Shown in pieces: positions 29,291 to 38,346 of a stretch of 64,000 nt of DNA. The position numbers and the translations under genes were made by a program. The notes under the pieces were generated by a model. The model worked only from the letters and a program-made list of their open reading frames with translations, was not told where the DNA came from and searched no databases. The DNA comes from Hyphomicrobiales bacterium. Lineage in GTDB: Bacteria; Pseudomonadota; Alphaproteobacteria; Rhizobiales; Rhizobiaceae. Location of the stretch: positions 140,624 through 204,623 of the forward strand of contig UCIT01000015.1 of NCBI GenBank assembly GCA_900472625.1, in the 5' to 3' direction. The number at the start of each line of letters is the position of its first letter. Within the stretch, counting starts at the first letter, position 1.

Positions 29291-30574
29291 TCAAGCCGCC
29301 TTTTCGATCTTCGTCAGGCCGCCCATGTAGGGCAGCAGCACGTCGGGGATGGTCACCGAACCGTCCTCGTTCAGGTAGTTCTCCAGAACGGCGATCAGGC
29401 AGCGGCCGACGGCGGTGCCGGAGCCGTTCAGCGTGTGCACGAACTTCGTCGCCTTGTCTTCCTTGCCGCGATAGCGGGTGTTCATGCGTCGTGCCTGGAA
29501 ATCACCGCAGACCGAGCAGGACGAGATTTCACGGTAGGTATTCTGGCCAGGCAGCCAGACCTCAAGATCGTAGGTCTTGCGCGAACCGAAGCCCATGTCG
29601 CCGGTGCATAGCGTCAGCGTGCGGAAATGCAGGCCGAGGCGCTTCAGCACTTCTTCGGCGCAGGCCGTCATCCGCTCGTGCTCGGCTATCGAGCTTTCGG
29701 CGTCGGTGATCGAGACCAGCTCGCATTTCCAGAACTGGTGCTGGCGCAGCATGCCGCGGGTGTCGCGGCCGGCAGAGCCCGCTTCCGAGCGGAAGGACGG
29801 GGTGAGCGCGGTGAAGCGCAGCGGCAGCTTTTCCTGGTCGAGGATCTGCTCGCGCACCAGATTGGTGAGCGTGACTTCCGCGGTCGGGATCAGGTAGCGG
29901 CCATCGGTGGTCTTGAAGAGATCTTCCTCGAACTTCGGCAGGTTGCCGGTGCCGAACAGGGCTTCGGCGCGCACCATCAGAGGCGAGCTGACTTCGGTGT
30001 AGCCATGCTCGCTGGTGTGGAGATCAATCATGAACTGGCCGAGCGCGCGCTCCAGACGGGCCAGCGGGCCTGTGAGCACCGTGAAACGCGAGCCTGACAG
30101 CTTGGCCGCCGTGTCGAAATCCATGTAGCCGAGGGCTTCGCCGATTTCGAAGTGCTCCTTCGGCGCGTGGTTCCAGCGCGGCTTGTCGCCGGCGGTGCGG
30201 GTCACGACGTTGTCGTTCTCGTCCTTGCCGACGGGAACATCGTCATGGGGCACGTTGGGGATACGCGACAGGGCGTCGTTCAGCTCTTCGGTGAGCGTGC
30301 GATCGTCTTCCTCGGCTGAGGGCATCAGGACCTTTAGGTCTGCGACCTCGGCCTTAAGCTTCTCGGCCAGCTCCGAATTCTTCTGCGCCATCGCCGCACC
30401 GATCTCCTTGGAGGCGGTGTTGCGGCGGGACTGCATGTCCTGGACCTTCTGGACGGCCGAGCGGCGCTTTTCGTCAAGCGCGATCAGGCTTGCAGACAGG
30501 GGCTCGGCACCACGCTTGGCAAGTGCCGCGTCGAGGGCTTCGGGATTCTCACGGATCCATTTGATATCGAGCAT
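29291..30574 (-). CDS. serS: serine--tRNA ligase
   Basis: A 427-residue class II synthetase. An N-terminal antiparallel coiled coil (about residues 30-105) for the tRNA-Ser long arm is followed by the catalytic domain. Motif 2 is [14 protein letters not shown] (about 268-281) and motif 3 is NGSGTAVGR (about 388-396). The ATG at 30574 ([10 protein letters not shown]) is the conserved start; an ATG seven codons upstream is possible but less likely. It sits between tatC and surE, in the usual alphaproteobacterial order. Confidence 0.97.
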   Translation of the reverse strand: MLDIKWIRENPEALDAALAKRGAEPLSASLIALDEKRRSAVQKVQDMQSRRNTASKEIGAAMAQKNSELAEKLKAEVADLKVLMPSAEEDDRTLTEELNDALSRIPNVPHDDVPVGKDENDNVVTRTAGDKPRWNHAPKEHFEIGEALGYMDFDTAAKLSGSRFTVLTGPLARLERALGQFMIDLHTSEHGYTEVSSPLMVRAEALFGTGNLPKFEEDLFKTTDGRYLIPTAEVTLTNLVREQILDQEKLPLRFTALTPSFRSEAGSAGRDTRGMLRQHQFWKCELVSITDAESSIAEHERMTACAEEVLKRLGLHFRTLTLCTGDMGFGSRKTYDLEVWLPGQNTYREISSCSVCGDFQARRMNTRYRGKEDKATKFVHTLNGSGTAVGRCLIAVLENYLNEDGSVTIPDVLLPYMGGLTKIEKAA

Positions 30575-30673
30575 CGTCGTTCCAGGTCGTTGCAAAAAGG
30601 ATGACCCGGCCCAAGCCTGACCGGGCCTCGACCGGATATTCGGAAGCGTTCATTGAGAGATTGCGGTGATCGC

Positions 30674-31501
30674 TCAGACGTTGTCCGTCTTGGCAACGTC
30701 CGCGGACCCATCAGCCTCTTTGACCGCATCGCGGGCACGCTGGCGTTCCACGAGTCGCGCCGCGTAGATGGCAATCTCGTAGAGAATGATGGTCGGCAGT
30801 GCAAGACCGATCTGGGACATCGGATCGGGCGGCGTCAGCACGGCCGCAACAACGAAGGCCATGACGATCGCGAACTTGCGCTTCTCGCGCAACCAATCAG
30901 ACGTCAGCAGGCCGACACGGGCCAGAAGCGTGGTGATGACGGGCAACTGGAAAACAAGGCCGAACGAGAACACCAGCGTCATGATGAGGCTGAGATACTC
31001 GGACACCTTCGGCAGCAGCGAGATGGCGACATCGCCCTCGCCCGGCGCCTGCTGCATGGTCAGGAAGAACCACATGACCATCGGTGTGAAGAAGAAGTAG
31101 ACGAGCGCTGCGCCCATTAGGAACAGGATCGGCGAGGCGATCAGAAACGGGAGGAAGGCCGAGCGCTCATTCTTGTAGAGGCCAGGTGCGACGAACTTGT
31201 AGATTTGCCCGGCGATGATCGGGAACGCGATAACGAGACCGCCAAACATCGCAACCTTCACCTGGGTGAAGAAGAATTCCTGCGGCGCAGTATAGATGAG
31301 CTGCGCCTTGGAGACATCGAGATGCGCCCACTGGACCGCCCACTTGTAGGGGAAAACCAGTGCGTTGAAGAGATGCTTGGCGAAAATGAAGCAGACGATG
31401 AAAGCCGCGAAGAACGCGCCGATCGACCACATGAGCCGCGTGCGCAGCTCCATCAGATGCTCGATCAACGGCTGCGGCTTGTCTTCGATATCACCGCTCA
31501 T
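30674..31501 (-). CDS. tatC: twin-arginine translocase subunit TatC
   Basis: A 275-residue inner-membrane protein with six hydrophobic helices; it is the signal-peptide receptor of the Tat export pathway for folded proteins. The N-terminal cytoplasmic segment includes PLIEHLMELRTRL, the conserved region that contacts the twin-arginine motif. Its start overlaps the tatB stop by 4 bp (ATGA), so tatB and tatC are translationally coupled. Confidence 0.97.
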   Translation of the reverse strand: MSGDIEDKPQPLIEHLMELRTRLMWSIGAFFAAFIVCFIFAKHLFNALVFPYKWAVQWAHLDVSKAQLIYTAPQEFFFTQVKVAMFGGLVIAFPIIAGQIYKFVAPGLYKNERSAFLPFLIASPILFLMGAALVYFFFTPMVMWFFLTMQQAPGEGDVAISLLPKVSEYLSLIMTLVFSFGLVFQLPVITTLLARVGLLTSDWLREKRKFAIVMAFVVAAVLTPPDPMSQIGLALPTIILYEIAIYAARLVERQRARDAVKEADGSADVAKTDNV

Positions 31502-32172
31502 GCTTCATCTTTCTTTTTCTTCGCTGTCGGCTTCTTCGCAGCGGCCGTTGCGTCTGCCACTGGCTTAGCGGCAACCGCCTTCTTCGCCGGAGCGGCCTTC
31601 GGAGGCGCTGCAGCGGCTTTCGCCGTCGCGGGCTTGGCGGCCGGCGCGCGCTTTGGTTTGTCTGCCGGCACTGCCGCGACTACTGCAACGGCATCAGCCT
31701 TGGCAGCAACCTTTGCGCGGGGCCTGCGAACAGCCTTCGCTTCCGCCGTAGGTACGGCGGCGGATGTGGCGGGGACAGGTGTCGGAGCCGGCATAACGGC
31801 AGGCGGCGTTTCGGTCGGCGCGACTTCTGGAGCCGGCATCAAGCCAGGCACTTCGGCCTTGGTGTCCACGGAGGTCGAGCGCTGCAGATCCGCCTTGATA
31901 TCGTTGCCCATCTGGCGAAGCGGGTTCATGGCTTCGCGCAGGCTGTTCATCGGATTGAGCTTCTGCGCGTCGTTCAACGTCTGACGCACCTCGTCCATGT
32001 CGGCTTCACGCAACGCTTCATCGAACTGCGCGCGGAATTCTCCGGCAACCTTTCGGGCACGCTGCGTCATCTTACCGAACGCACGAAGCATCGGCGGCAG
32101 ATCCTTCGGACCGACCACAACTATCAATACGACCGCGATGACAAGCAGCTCGGTCCAGCCAATATCGAACAT
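31498..32172 (-). CDS. tatB: twin-arginine translocase subunit TatB
   Basis: A 224-residue Tat component. The N-terminal transmembrane helix with MFDIGWTELLVIAVV and the Gly-Pro hinge (VGPKDLP, about residues 20-26) is followed by an amphipathic helix. A long Ala/Pro/Lys-rich tail ends in KKKKDEA, making it longer than E. coli TatB (171 residues). It lies between tatA (48-bp gap) and tatC (4-bp overlap). Confidence 0.95.
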   Translation of the reverse strand: MFDIGWTELLVIAVVLIVVVGPKDLPPMLRAFGKMTQRARKVAGEFRAQFDEALREADMDEVRQTLNDAQKLNPMNSLREAMNPLRQMGNDIKADLQRSTSVDTKAEVPGLMPAPEVAPTETPPAVMPAPTPVPATSAAVPTAEAKAVRRPRAKVAAKADAVAVVAAVPADKPKRAPAAKPATAKAAAAPPKAAPAKKAVAAKPVADATAAAKKPTAKKKKDEA

Positions 32173-32220
32173 TCAAGGCTCCTGAACGGGAAACGCGGGG
32201 GCGGCGCTGCCCGGACGTGG

Positions 32221-32433
32221 TTACTTAATCTCGTCGGCCTTGTGATCGACGGTCTTGCCTGCTGGCGTCGTGGACGTCGGTGCTTCCGGCGTATCGTCGT
32301 CGGTGATGCCCTTCTTGAAGCTCTTGATGCCCTTGGCAACGTCGCCCATCAGTTCCGGAATCTTGCCGCGACCGAACAGCAACAGCACGATGACCAGAAC
32401 GATCAGCCAGTGCCACATGCTAAAAGAACCCAT
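32221..32433 (-). CDS. tatA: twin-arginine translocase subunit TatA
   Basis: A 70-residue pore-forming Tat subunit. A short N-terminus (MGSFSMWHW), a transmembrane helix, the FGRGKIPEL hinge and an amphipathic helix ([13 protein letters not shown]) are all seen. An AAGGAG ribosome-binding site precedes the start. First gene of tatABC; the 184-bp gap after scpB probably carries its promoter. Confidence 0.96.
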   Translation of the reverse strand: MGSFSMWHWLIVLVIVLLLFGRGKIPELMGDVAKGIKSFKKGITDDDTPEAPTSTTPAGKTVDHKADEIK

Positions 32434-32617
32434 TACGCTAACTCCTTGTTGCGATGTTCATTGATGTAAGGATGACCGACATCAAATCCAACATCTAATT
32501 CCCCTTAGATTGACGCTTAATGTCACGGGATTGGCTGGCATGACAAGCCACCCGCAATCGAAAAGTCGTGATCGGCATTGTTTTCGCTGCGCGTGGCAAA
32601 ACAAAGACACAGCAGCA

Positions 32618-33334
32618 CTATTCCTCCGACGCGCCGCCGGGCGCGAGAAGACCGAGTTCCTCAAGATCCATCTGCGTGATCGGATCCTCGTCCTCGGTCA
32701 ACTCATCGCTCATCGATGGCAACGGAATGTTGAAATTCGCCGGAATGCGACCGGACAGCAGCCCTGCCCCCTTGAGCTCTTCCAGGCCCGGCAGGTCGCG
32801 CAGTTCCTCCAGGCCGAAATGATCGAGGAAGTCGCGCGTGGTGCCGAGCGTCACCGGCCGGCCTGGCGTGCGCCGGCGGCCACGGAAGCGGACCCAGCCC
32901 GCCTCCATCAGCACGTCGAGCGTGCCGCGCGATGTCTGCACGCCTCTGATATCCTCGATCTCGGCGCGGGTCACCGGCTGGTGATAGGCGATGATGGCCA
33001 GCACTTCGAGCGCTGCGCGCGACAGCTTGCGAACTTCGTTTTCGTCGCGACGGATGACGAATGACAAGTCCGCGGCGGTACGGAACGCCCAGGCATCGTC
33101 GACACGGACGAGATTGACGCCACGATGCGCATACTGCTCCTGCAGTCCCAGCATGATTGCGTGCACATCGAAAGCTTTTGGCAGCCGATCGGCGATGAAG
33201 CCTTCGGTTACCGGCTGTGCGGAGGCAAAGACCAGCGCCTCGGCAATGCGGGTCGCCTCGGTCTCGTCGCGCGGATCCTCATCCGTGTCCATGTCGCCTT
33301 CGCGCTCGATGTCATCGTCTTCCAGATCGTTCAA
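32618..33334 (-). CDS. scpB: segregation and condensation protein B
   Basis: A 238-residue partner of ScpA and Smc in chromosome condensation. After an acidic N-terminus come two winged-helix domains, including LSRAALEVLAIIAYHQPVTR (about residues 90-110) and GRPVTLGTT, both conserved in ScpB. The start overlaps the scpA stop as ATGA (33331-33334), showing translational coupling. The acidic N- and C-terminal tails are longer than in Bacillus ScpB. Confidence 0.95.
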   Translation of the reverse strand: MNDLEDDDIEREGDMDTDEDPRDETEATRIAEALVFASAQPVTEGFIADRLPKAFDVHAIMLGLQEQYAHRGVNLVRVDDAWAFRTAADLSFVIRRDENEVRKLSRAALEVLAIIAYHQPVTRAEIEDIRGVQTSRGTLDVLMEAGWVRFRGRRRTPGRPVTLGTTRDFLDHFGLEELRDLPGLEELKGAGLLSGRIPANFNIPLPSMSDELTEDEDPITQMDLEELGLLAPGGASEE

Positions 33335-34191
33335 GCCGGCAGCTCCTGTTCAACGACCTGCAGCGTCGCGTGGTTCGGTCCTCGGCGGAGATAGAGCGGC
33401 GAGAAGACGCCCTCCTGGCGGATCTCGATCTTGCCCTCGCGCACGAGTTCGAGAGACGCGGCAAAGGCACTGGCAATCGCCGTCACCCGGTCTTCCGGAG
33501 AGACCATATAGGCAAGCAGGTGTTGTTCGAGCGCCGTCCAATCGACGACCTCGCCGATCAGCCGGGTCAGCAGTTCGCGCGCGTCGGTCAGCGACCAGAC
33601 GGTGCGGCGGGCGATAGTGACCTGGGTGACGGCCTGTCGCTGGCGCAACGAGGCGTAGGCGGTGAGGAGATCGTAGAGGCTGGCCTCATAGGCGGATTGC
33701 TGGCGATCCGGGATATGCTCCGGTGCGCCCCGGGCCAGAACGTCGCGACCGAGACGATTGCGATTGACGAGGCCGCTCGCCGCGCCGCGCATGGCTTCGA
33801 GACGCTTCAGGCGGAAGGCCAGCGTTGCCGCCATTTCCTCACCTGAGGGACCATCGTCCTTAGACTGTTGCGGGATCAGCAGGCGCGATTTCAGATAGGC
33901 AAGCCATGCCGCCATGACGAGATAGTCGGCGGCAAGCTCGATGCGGATGCGCCGCGCGCTGTCGATGAACAACAGATACTGCTCGGCAAGCGCCAGAACC
34001 GAGATACGCGACAGATCGACTTTCTGGTTGCGGGCGAGATAGAGCAGCAGATCGAGCGGCCCTTCGAAGCCCGCGACATCGATCAGCAGTGCCGGATCGT
34101 TGGAGGCGCGCTCGGCGCCGTTGTCCTGCCAGAGCTTTTCCATCGGCGTTGCCGCCTTATGTGGCCGCTCCTCACCCTTCATCGTGCTCAC
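33331..34191 (-). CDS. scpA: segregation and condensation protein A
   Basis: A 286-residue kleisin subunit that bridges Smc heads. The conserved N-terminal GFEGPLDLLLYLARNQKVDL segment (about residues 42-61), which contacts the Smc neck, is present, and the C-terminal winged helix is preserved. It starts 21 bp after nagZ and overlaps scpB. The start may be MSTM (34191) or a nearby downstream ATG (MKGEERP). Confidence 0.95.
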   Translation of the reverse strand: MSTMKGEERPHKAATPMEKLWQDNGAERASNDPALLIDVAGFEGPLDLLLYLARNQKVDLSRISVLALAEQYLLFIDSARRIRIELAADYLVMAAWLAYLKSRLLIPQQSKDDGPSGEEMAATLAFRLKRLEAMRGAASGLVNRNRLGRDVLARGAPEHIPDRQQSAYEASLYDLLTAYASLRQRQAVTQVTIARRTVWSLTDARELLTRLIGEVVDWTALEQHLLAYMVSPEDRVTAIASAFAASLELVREGKIEIRQEGVFSPLYLRRGPNHATLQVVEQELPA

Positions 34192-34212
34192 TCGGTGTCA
34201 TTCCTTTCGCGA

Positions 34213-35226
34213 TCAGACTGTCGCAAACATCGCGTCGAATTCAGCCCGGATCGCTGCCTCGTCCGCAGCATCCGGTAGCGGGAAGCCCTGCTCGACGCGT
34301 CTTGCGCGCTCCAGCGGCTTGCCCTGCAGCGGAGGCACATTGGCCACCACCCCAAGCATTTCATCCATATGGCCATTGCAATGCAGCACGATATCGCAGC
34401 CGCCCGCAATGATATTCGCCGCCCGCTCGCCGATTGTCCCGGCCAAAGCGTTCATCGAGCTGTCATCGGACAAAAGCAGACCCTCGAAGCCGATGTGCTC
34501 GCGAATGATACCATCGATGACCTTGCGCGAGGTCGTTGCCGGATTGTCAGGATCGATCACCGTAAAGACGAGGTGGCAGGTCATGGCCATCAACTCGTCC
34601 TTCATGGCGATGAACGGCGGGAAGTCGTGGGCTTCCAGCTCCGCACGCGACACATCGACAACCGGCAGTTCGTGATGGGAGTCGGCAAAGCCGCGTCCGT
34701 GGCCCGGCATGTGCTTCATGACAGGCAGCAGTCCGCCGGCCTTTAGCCCCTGCGACGCAGCCATCCCCATTTCGGTGACGGTGACCGGATCGGCGCCATA
34801 GGCGCGATTGCCGATCACATTGCTGCTGCCCTCGACCGGCACGTCGAGGACCGGCAGGCAATCGACGTTGATGCCGAGCTTCAGTAGATCGAAAGCGTGC
34901 AGGCGCGACATCAGCCAGGCGGCATGCCTGCCCTGCTCCTTGTCCTGCCGGTAGAGATCGCCAAGCTGCTGGCCGGATGGGTAATGCTGCAGGATCGGTG
35001 GACGGATGCGCTGGACACGCCCTCCCTCCTGGTCGATCAAAACAGGCGCGTGCCAGCCGACGCTGTCGCGCATCTCGGCGACGAGATCGGCGATCTGCTG
35101 CGGCTCTCCGATATTGCGGCCGAAGAGAATGAAGCCCCAGGGGCGCTCGGCCTTGTAGAAAGCCTTTTCTTCCGGCGTCAGGGACAGGCCGCTACAGCCC
35201 AGGATCATTGCTTTTGATTCGGTCAT
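34213..35226 (-). CDS. nagZ: beta-N-acetylhexosaminidase (GH3), NagZ type
   Basis: A 337-residue cytosolic glycosidase that removes GlcNAc from anhydro-muropeptides during peptidoglycan recycling. The GH3 signature KHMPGHG is near residue 170, followed by the Asp-His general-acid loop FADSHHELP. The nucleophile Asp is in LLLSDDSSMNAL near 255. No signal peptide is present, as expected. I chose the ATG at 35226 (MTESKAMIL) over one 17 codons upstream. It lies between the SPOR protein and scpA. Confidence 0.93.
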   Translation of the reverse strand: MTESKAMILGCSGLSLTPEEKAFYKAERPWGFILFGRNIGEPQQIADLVAEMRDSVGWHAPVLIDQEGGRVQRIRPPILQHYPSGQQLGDLYRQDKEQGRHAAWLMSRLHAFDLLKLGINVDCLPVLDVPVEGSSNVIGNRAYGADPVTVTEMGMAASQGLKAGGLLPVMKHMPGHGRGFADSHHELPVVDVSRAELEAHDFPPFIAMKDELMAMTCHLVFTVIDPDNPATTSRKVIDGIIREHIGFEGLLLSDDSSMNALAGTIGERAANIIAGGCDIVLHCNGHMDEMLGVVANVPPLQGKPLERARRVEQGFPLPDAADEAAIRAEFDAMFATV

Positions 35227-35303
35227 ACCCGAATCATAGACGCGCGACGGTGAAATGCGAGCAGCGTCAACCGGCATTCACAAAAAAGAGCGCATGGCAC
35301 AAA

Positions 35304-35336
35304 AAAGAGCGGCGGACACAGGGCCAGCCGCTCTTT
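35304..35336 (-). terminator. terminator of SPOR-domain gene
   Basis: A 10-bp stem AAAGAGCGGC / GCCGCTCTTT with a 13-nt loop lies between the SPOR gene and nagZ. The minus strand runs into six T residues. It implies that nagZ-scpAB has its own promoter or depends on read-through. Confidence 0.8.
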
Positions 35337-35355
35337 GTAGATCGATCGCTGTCGC

Positions 35356-38292
35356 TTACTTCGAAATCAGGCAGGAGCCACCGGCTGCGCGGTACTTCTC
35401 GCAGATGGCCGCGGCTTCGTCCTTGGAACTGGCGGTGATGCGCAGGCGGTAGTAGGTGCCCTTGCCGGTGATCTCAGCCTTGCGAATTTCGTAGGGGCGA
35501 CCGCTCAGGACGCCACCGAACTTCTTCGTCAGGCTGGCATAGGACTTCTTCGCTTCGGCTTCAGACGGCAGCGATGCGATCTGGACGCCGTAGCTGCCGG
35601 GAGCGGCCGTGGTCGGCTGCGCCTGCGTTGCTGCGGGCGAAACGGCGGCCACTTCCTTGGCTGCCGGCGGAACTGGTGTTGCCGGAGCTGCAGCCGTCGG
35701 GCGCGAGGCCGGTGTCGGTGCTGTATCGGTCTTCGTGCTGGTGACAGGGCGGACCGGCGGGCTTACGCTTTCAGGCGTCGCCGCTGCGGCCTTAGCCAGC
35801 ACGTTCTCGGACGCCTGCTGCGACGAAGGCGTGGTGCCTTCGACCGGCGTCGGGCGGATATCGGCGGATGCCAGCTGCTCAATCGTCGGAGCAGCAGCGG
35901 CCGGTGCCGTGCCTGCGGTGATCTTCTGCGTCTGAACCGAGGTCGGCTTCGGCAGCGATGCGGCTGACGGTTCCGGGGCGGGCTCGTCGCGGGCGACCAG
36001 CGTACCGTCCGGCTTGACGATCATGGTGCGGACCTTGCGGGCCGAAACGGACGGCGAGCGGTCAGCATCCGATGTCTCGGCAGAAGCGGTCTCGCTGGCG
36101 TCGGTGTTCGGCAGCAGACGAGGATCCTGGGTATCGCCGACCGGCGTTGCCATGGATGGCATCGGCGCATCGTTGTCTTCAGGCAGGGTTTCCGGGGTCA
36201 GCGTGCGCTGAACGACGTCCACCGGCTGCTCGTCGCTGGAGACCAGCGCCTTCTGCTTCGGCGCCTCGGCGGCAGCGCCACCGACGCTGTCGTAGACGGC
36301 CTTGTCCTGGTTCGGCACGGTCTTGCCACCCGGATTTTCCGGAACGACCTTGACCGGATCCTTGTCGGCAACGATGACGCGCGGCTCTCCGGATGCAATG
36401 CCAAGGCCGCCATCGCGGAAAATGAAGGAGTAGCCGGCATAGGCGACGCCACCGAAGATGACGATCGCGGCGGCAGCTGCCAGCATGCGCTTCATCGAGC
36501 GAGCCCTGCTCATGTCCTCGGCTTCGCCTGCGGACTGGATCTGCACTTCAGAGACGCTCTCGCGGCGCTGTTGTACCGGCTCGTTGACGCTGCGACGGAA
36601 GTCTTCTTCCAGCGCACGCTCGAATTCGTCGAAGCTCTGATTCTGGGCGGCAGGCTGGGCCACCGGTACCGTCGGCGCGACAGAGATCGGTGCGCGCGTA
36701 CGCCACTGCTCGACGGGCGCCTGGGCCTGGGCTGCTGCCGGTCTCGCCGGAGTCAGCAGATTGGCAATCTCGGCATCGACGTCGAAATCGAAGTCGGACA
36801 TCGCGGCAACCGGCTCCGGCTGCTCGACGGGCGGCAAGGTCGGGATATGCATATCGCCGACTGCTTCCATCGGGTGGTCGGCGTCGGAAATCATCGACGG
36901 ATCGAACGGCAGCTCCTCCGTCGCATCCAGCGCGAAGTCGGGCGCGCTGTAGACGGGTGCGGGCGCAACCGGCTCCGGTGCGCGGTAGGCCGGTGTCGGC
37001 GCCTGATATACGGGAGCAGCATAGACCGGAGCGCTTGGTGCGACCGGCGCTGGCGCGTTCTGCTGGTAGGCGGTCGGCTGATGGACAGGCGCTGCCTGCT
37101 GCGGCTTCGGCTGCTCGATTTCCAGAGCGGCGGTCGGTTCGACGAAATCGAGATCGGCCAGTTCCAGTTCGATGCCTTCGAGATCGAGCTCGAAGTCATG
37201 GCCGGCAAATGGATCCTCGGCGTCAGGCGCCGCGCTTGCGGCAACCGGCTGCGGCTCGGGACGGCTTTCGGCAACAGGCGCTATGACACGGGGCTCAGGC
37301 ATGTAGGCCGACGCTGTGTGCACGACAGGTGCCGGAGTGGCAGCCACAGGCTTTGTCGGGACTTCGTACTGCGAGACGTCGGCAAGGAGGTCATCGATAT
37401 CGAATGCGAGGTCGTCGACTTCGGCCGGCGCTTCCGTCAGCGCCGCATCGGCCTGGACCGTGCCATGCTGTGCGGCTGCGGCCAGATCGAAGGCTGCGTG
37501 ATCGACGAACTGTTCGGCGACGGTTTCTGCGACCGGTGTTTCTTCAACGTAAGCAGGCTCGTGATACACCGGCTCGTGACGGTCGATCTCGGCCGGGAAG
37601 CCCGCCGCAGCCGGAAGTTCGTAAGACTCGACCGGCCCAGCAGCCTCTGGCGACGGAGCAGCAACGACCGGCGCGGCAACAACAGCCTCGGGTACAGCCG
37701 CCGGAGCGACAGGCCGAGCAGGATGGAAGTTGGCGATCGGCAGGCGAATACTTGCGGCAGACCACTGCGGGGCCTTGGCAGGCTGAACAGGCGCCGGTGC
37801 GGCAGCGATCGAAAGCTCGAGTTCCTCGATCAGGTCACGTGCACCGCTCGATACAGGCTCCGACGGACGAGAAACGGTCGACGTCCAATCCGCCGAGGGA
37901 TACACGGCGGAGGCGTCAGGCTCTACTGCGGCTTGAAGAGCAGCCTCGTAGTAAATGTCCTGTTCCGAAACAACGGGCGCATCGTAGCGCACCGGCTCGG
38001 CTTCATAGACGGGCTCTGGCGCGGCATTGGTGACCGGCTCGATGAAGGCAGCCTCGACAGTAGGATCGATGACGGCTGGCGCGGTCGGTGCGTCGTAACG
38101 CTCGAACTCGCGCAGCAACTCGTCTTCGAGATTGAAGGCAGGCTCATGCCTTGGCGCGTCCGGGACGGTATTGGCGGCTACACGAGGCTCGAAGCCGACG
38201 ATACGCGCGAGCTCTGCCAAGGGATCATCGTCGGCAAAGAGGTTCGCACTGTTACGCGTGTCATACGCCCGCTGTTTGTCTGCCATACTCAT
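35356..38292 (-). CDS. large SPOR-domain cell-division-type protein
   Basis: A 978-residue bitopic membrane protein. About 600 N-terminal cytoplasmic residues are low-complexity, rich in Pro, Ala, Val and Glu. One transmembrane helix follows (about 603-625), then a periplasmic linker of about 275 residues and a C-terminal SPOR domain (about 905-978) that binds denuded septal peptidoglycan. The layout resembles FtsN-like proteins but the cytoplasmic part is unusually long. Neighbours argS and nagZ match the conserved rhizobial order. Start ATG 38292 or 38286. A septal role is inferred from the SPOR domain. Confidence 0.85.
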   Translation of the reverse strand: MSMADKQRAYDTRNSANLFADDDPLAELARIVGFEPRVAANTVPDAPRHEPAFNLEDELLREFERYDAPTAPAVIDPTVEAAFIEPVTNAAPEPVYEAEPVRYDAPVVSEQDIYYEAALQAAVEPDASAVYPSADWTSTVSRPSEPVSSGARDLIEELELSIAAAPAPVQPAKAPQWSAASIRLPIANFHPARPVAPAAVPEAVVAAPVVAAPSPEAAGPVESYELPAAAGFPAEIDRHEPVYHEPAYVEETPVAETVAEQFVDHAAFDLAAAAQHGTVQADAALTEAPAEVDDLAFDIDDLLADVSQYEVPTKPVAATPAPVVHTASAYMPEPRVIAPVAESRPEPQPVAASAAPDAEDPFAGHDFELDLEGIELELADLDFVEPTAALEIEQPKPQQAAPVHQPTAYQQNAPAPVAPSAPVYAAPVYQAPTPAYRAPEPVAPAPVYSAPDFALDATEELPFDPSMISDADHPMEAVGDMHIPTLPPVEQPEPVAAMSDFDFDVDAEIANLLTPARPAAAQAQAPVEQWRTRAPISVAPTVPVAQPAAQNQSFDEFERALEEDFRRSVNEPVQQRRESVSEVQIQSAGEAEDMSRARSMKRMLAAAAAIVIFGGVAYAGYSFIFRDGGLGIASGEPRVIVADKDPVKVVPENPGGKTVPNQDKAVYDSVGGAAAEAPKQKALVSSDEQPVDVVQRTLTPETLPEDNDAPMPSMATPVGDTQDPRLLPNTDASETASAETSDADRSPSVSARKVRTMIVKPDGTLVARDEPAPEPSAASLPKPTSVQTQKITAGTAPAAAAPTIEQLASADIRPTPVEGTTPSSQQASENVLAKAAAATPESVSPPVRPVTSTKTDTAPTPASRPTAAAPATPVPPAAKEVAAVSPAATQAQPTTAAPGSYGVQIASLPSEAEAKKSYASLTKKFGGVLSGRPYEIRKAEITGKGTYYRLRITASSKDEAAAICEKYRAAGGSCLISK

Positions 38293-38346
38293 CCACTCGC
38301 AACTGCAAAGGTTTCGTGCCAGCGCATTGTGGGCAAATGGTGACCG

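Noticed and set aside
35279-35312. Two copies of ACAAAAAAGAGCG
   Set aside because: A short A-rich direct repeat at the foot of the SPOR gene terminator; too short and simple to treat as a repeat element.
36571-38343. 590-codon plus-strand frame opposite the SPOR-domain gene
   Set aside because: Arg/Gly/Asp-rich reverse frame of a low-complexity gene; no domain. The SPOR motif and transmembrane helix support the minus-strand gene.
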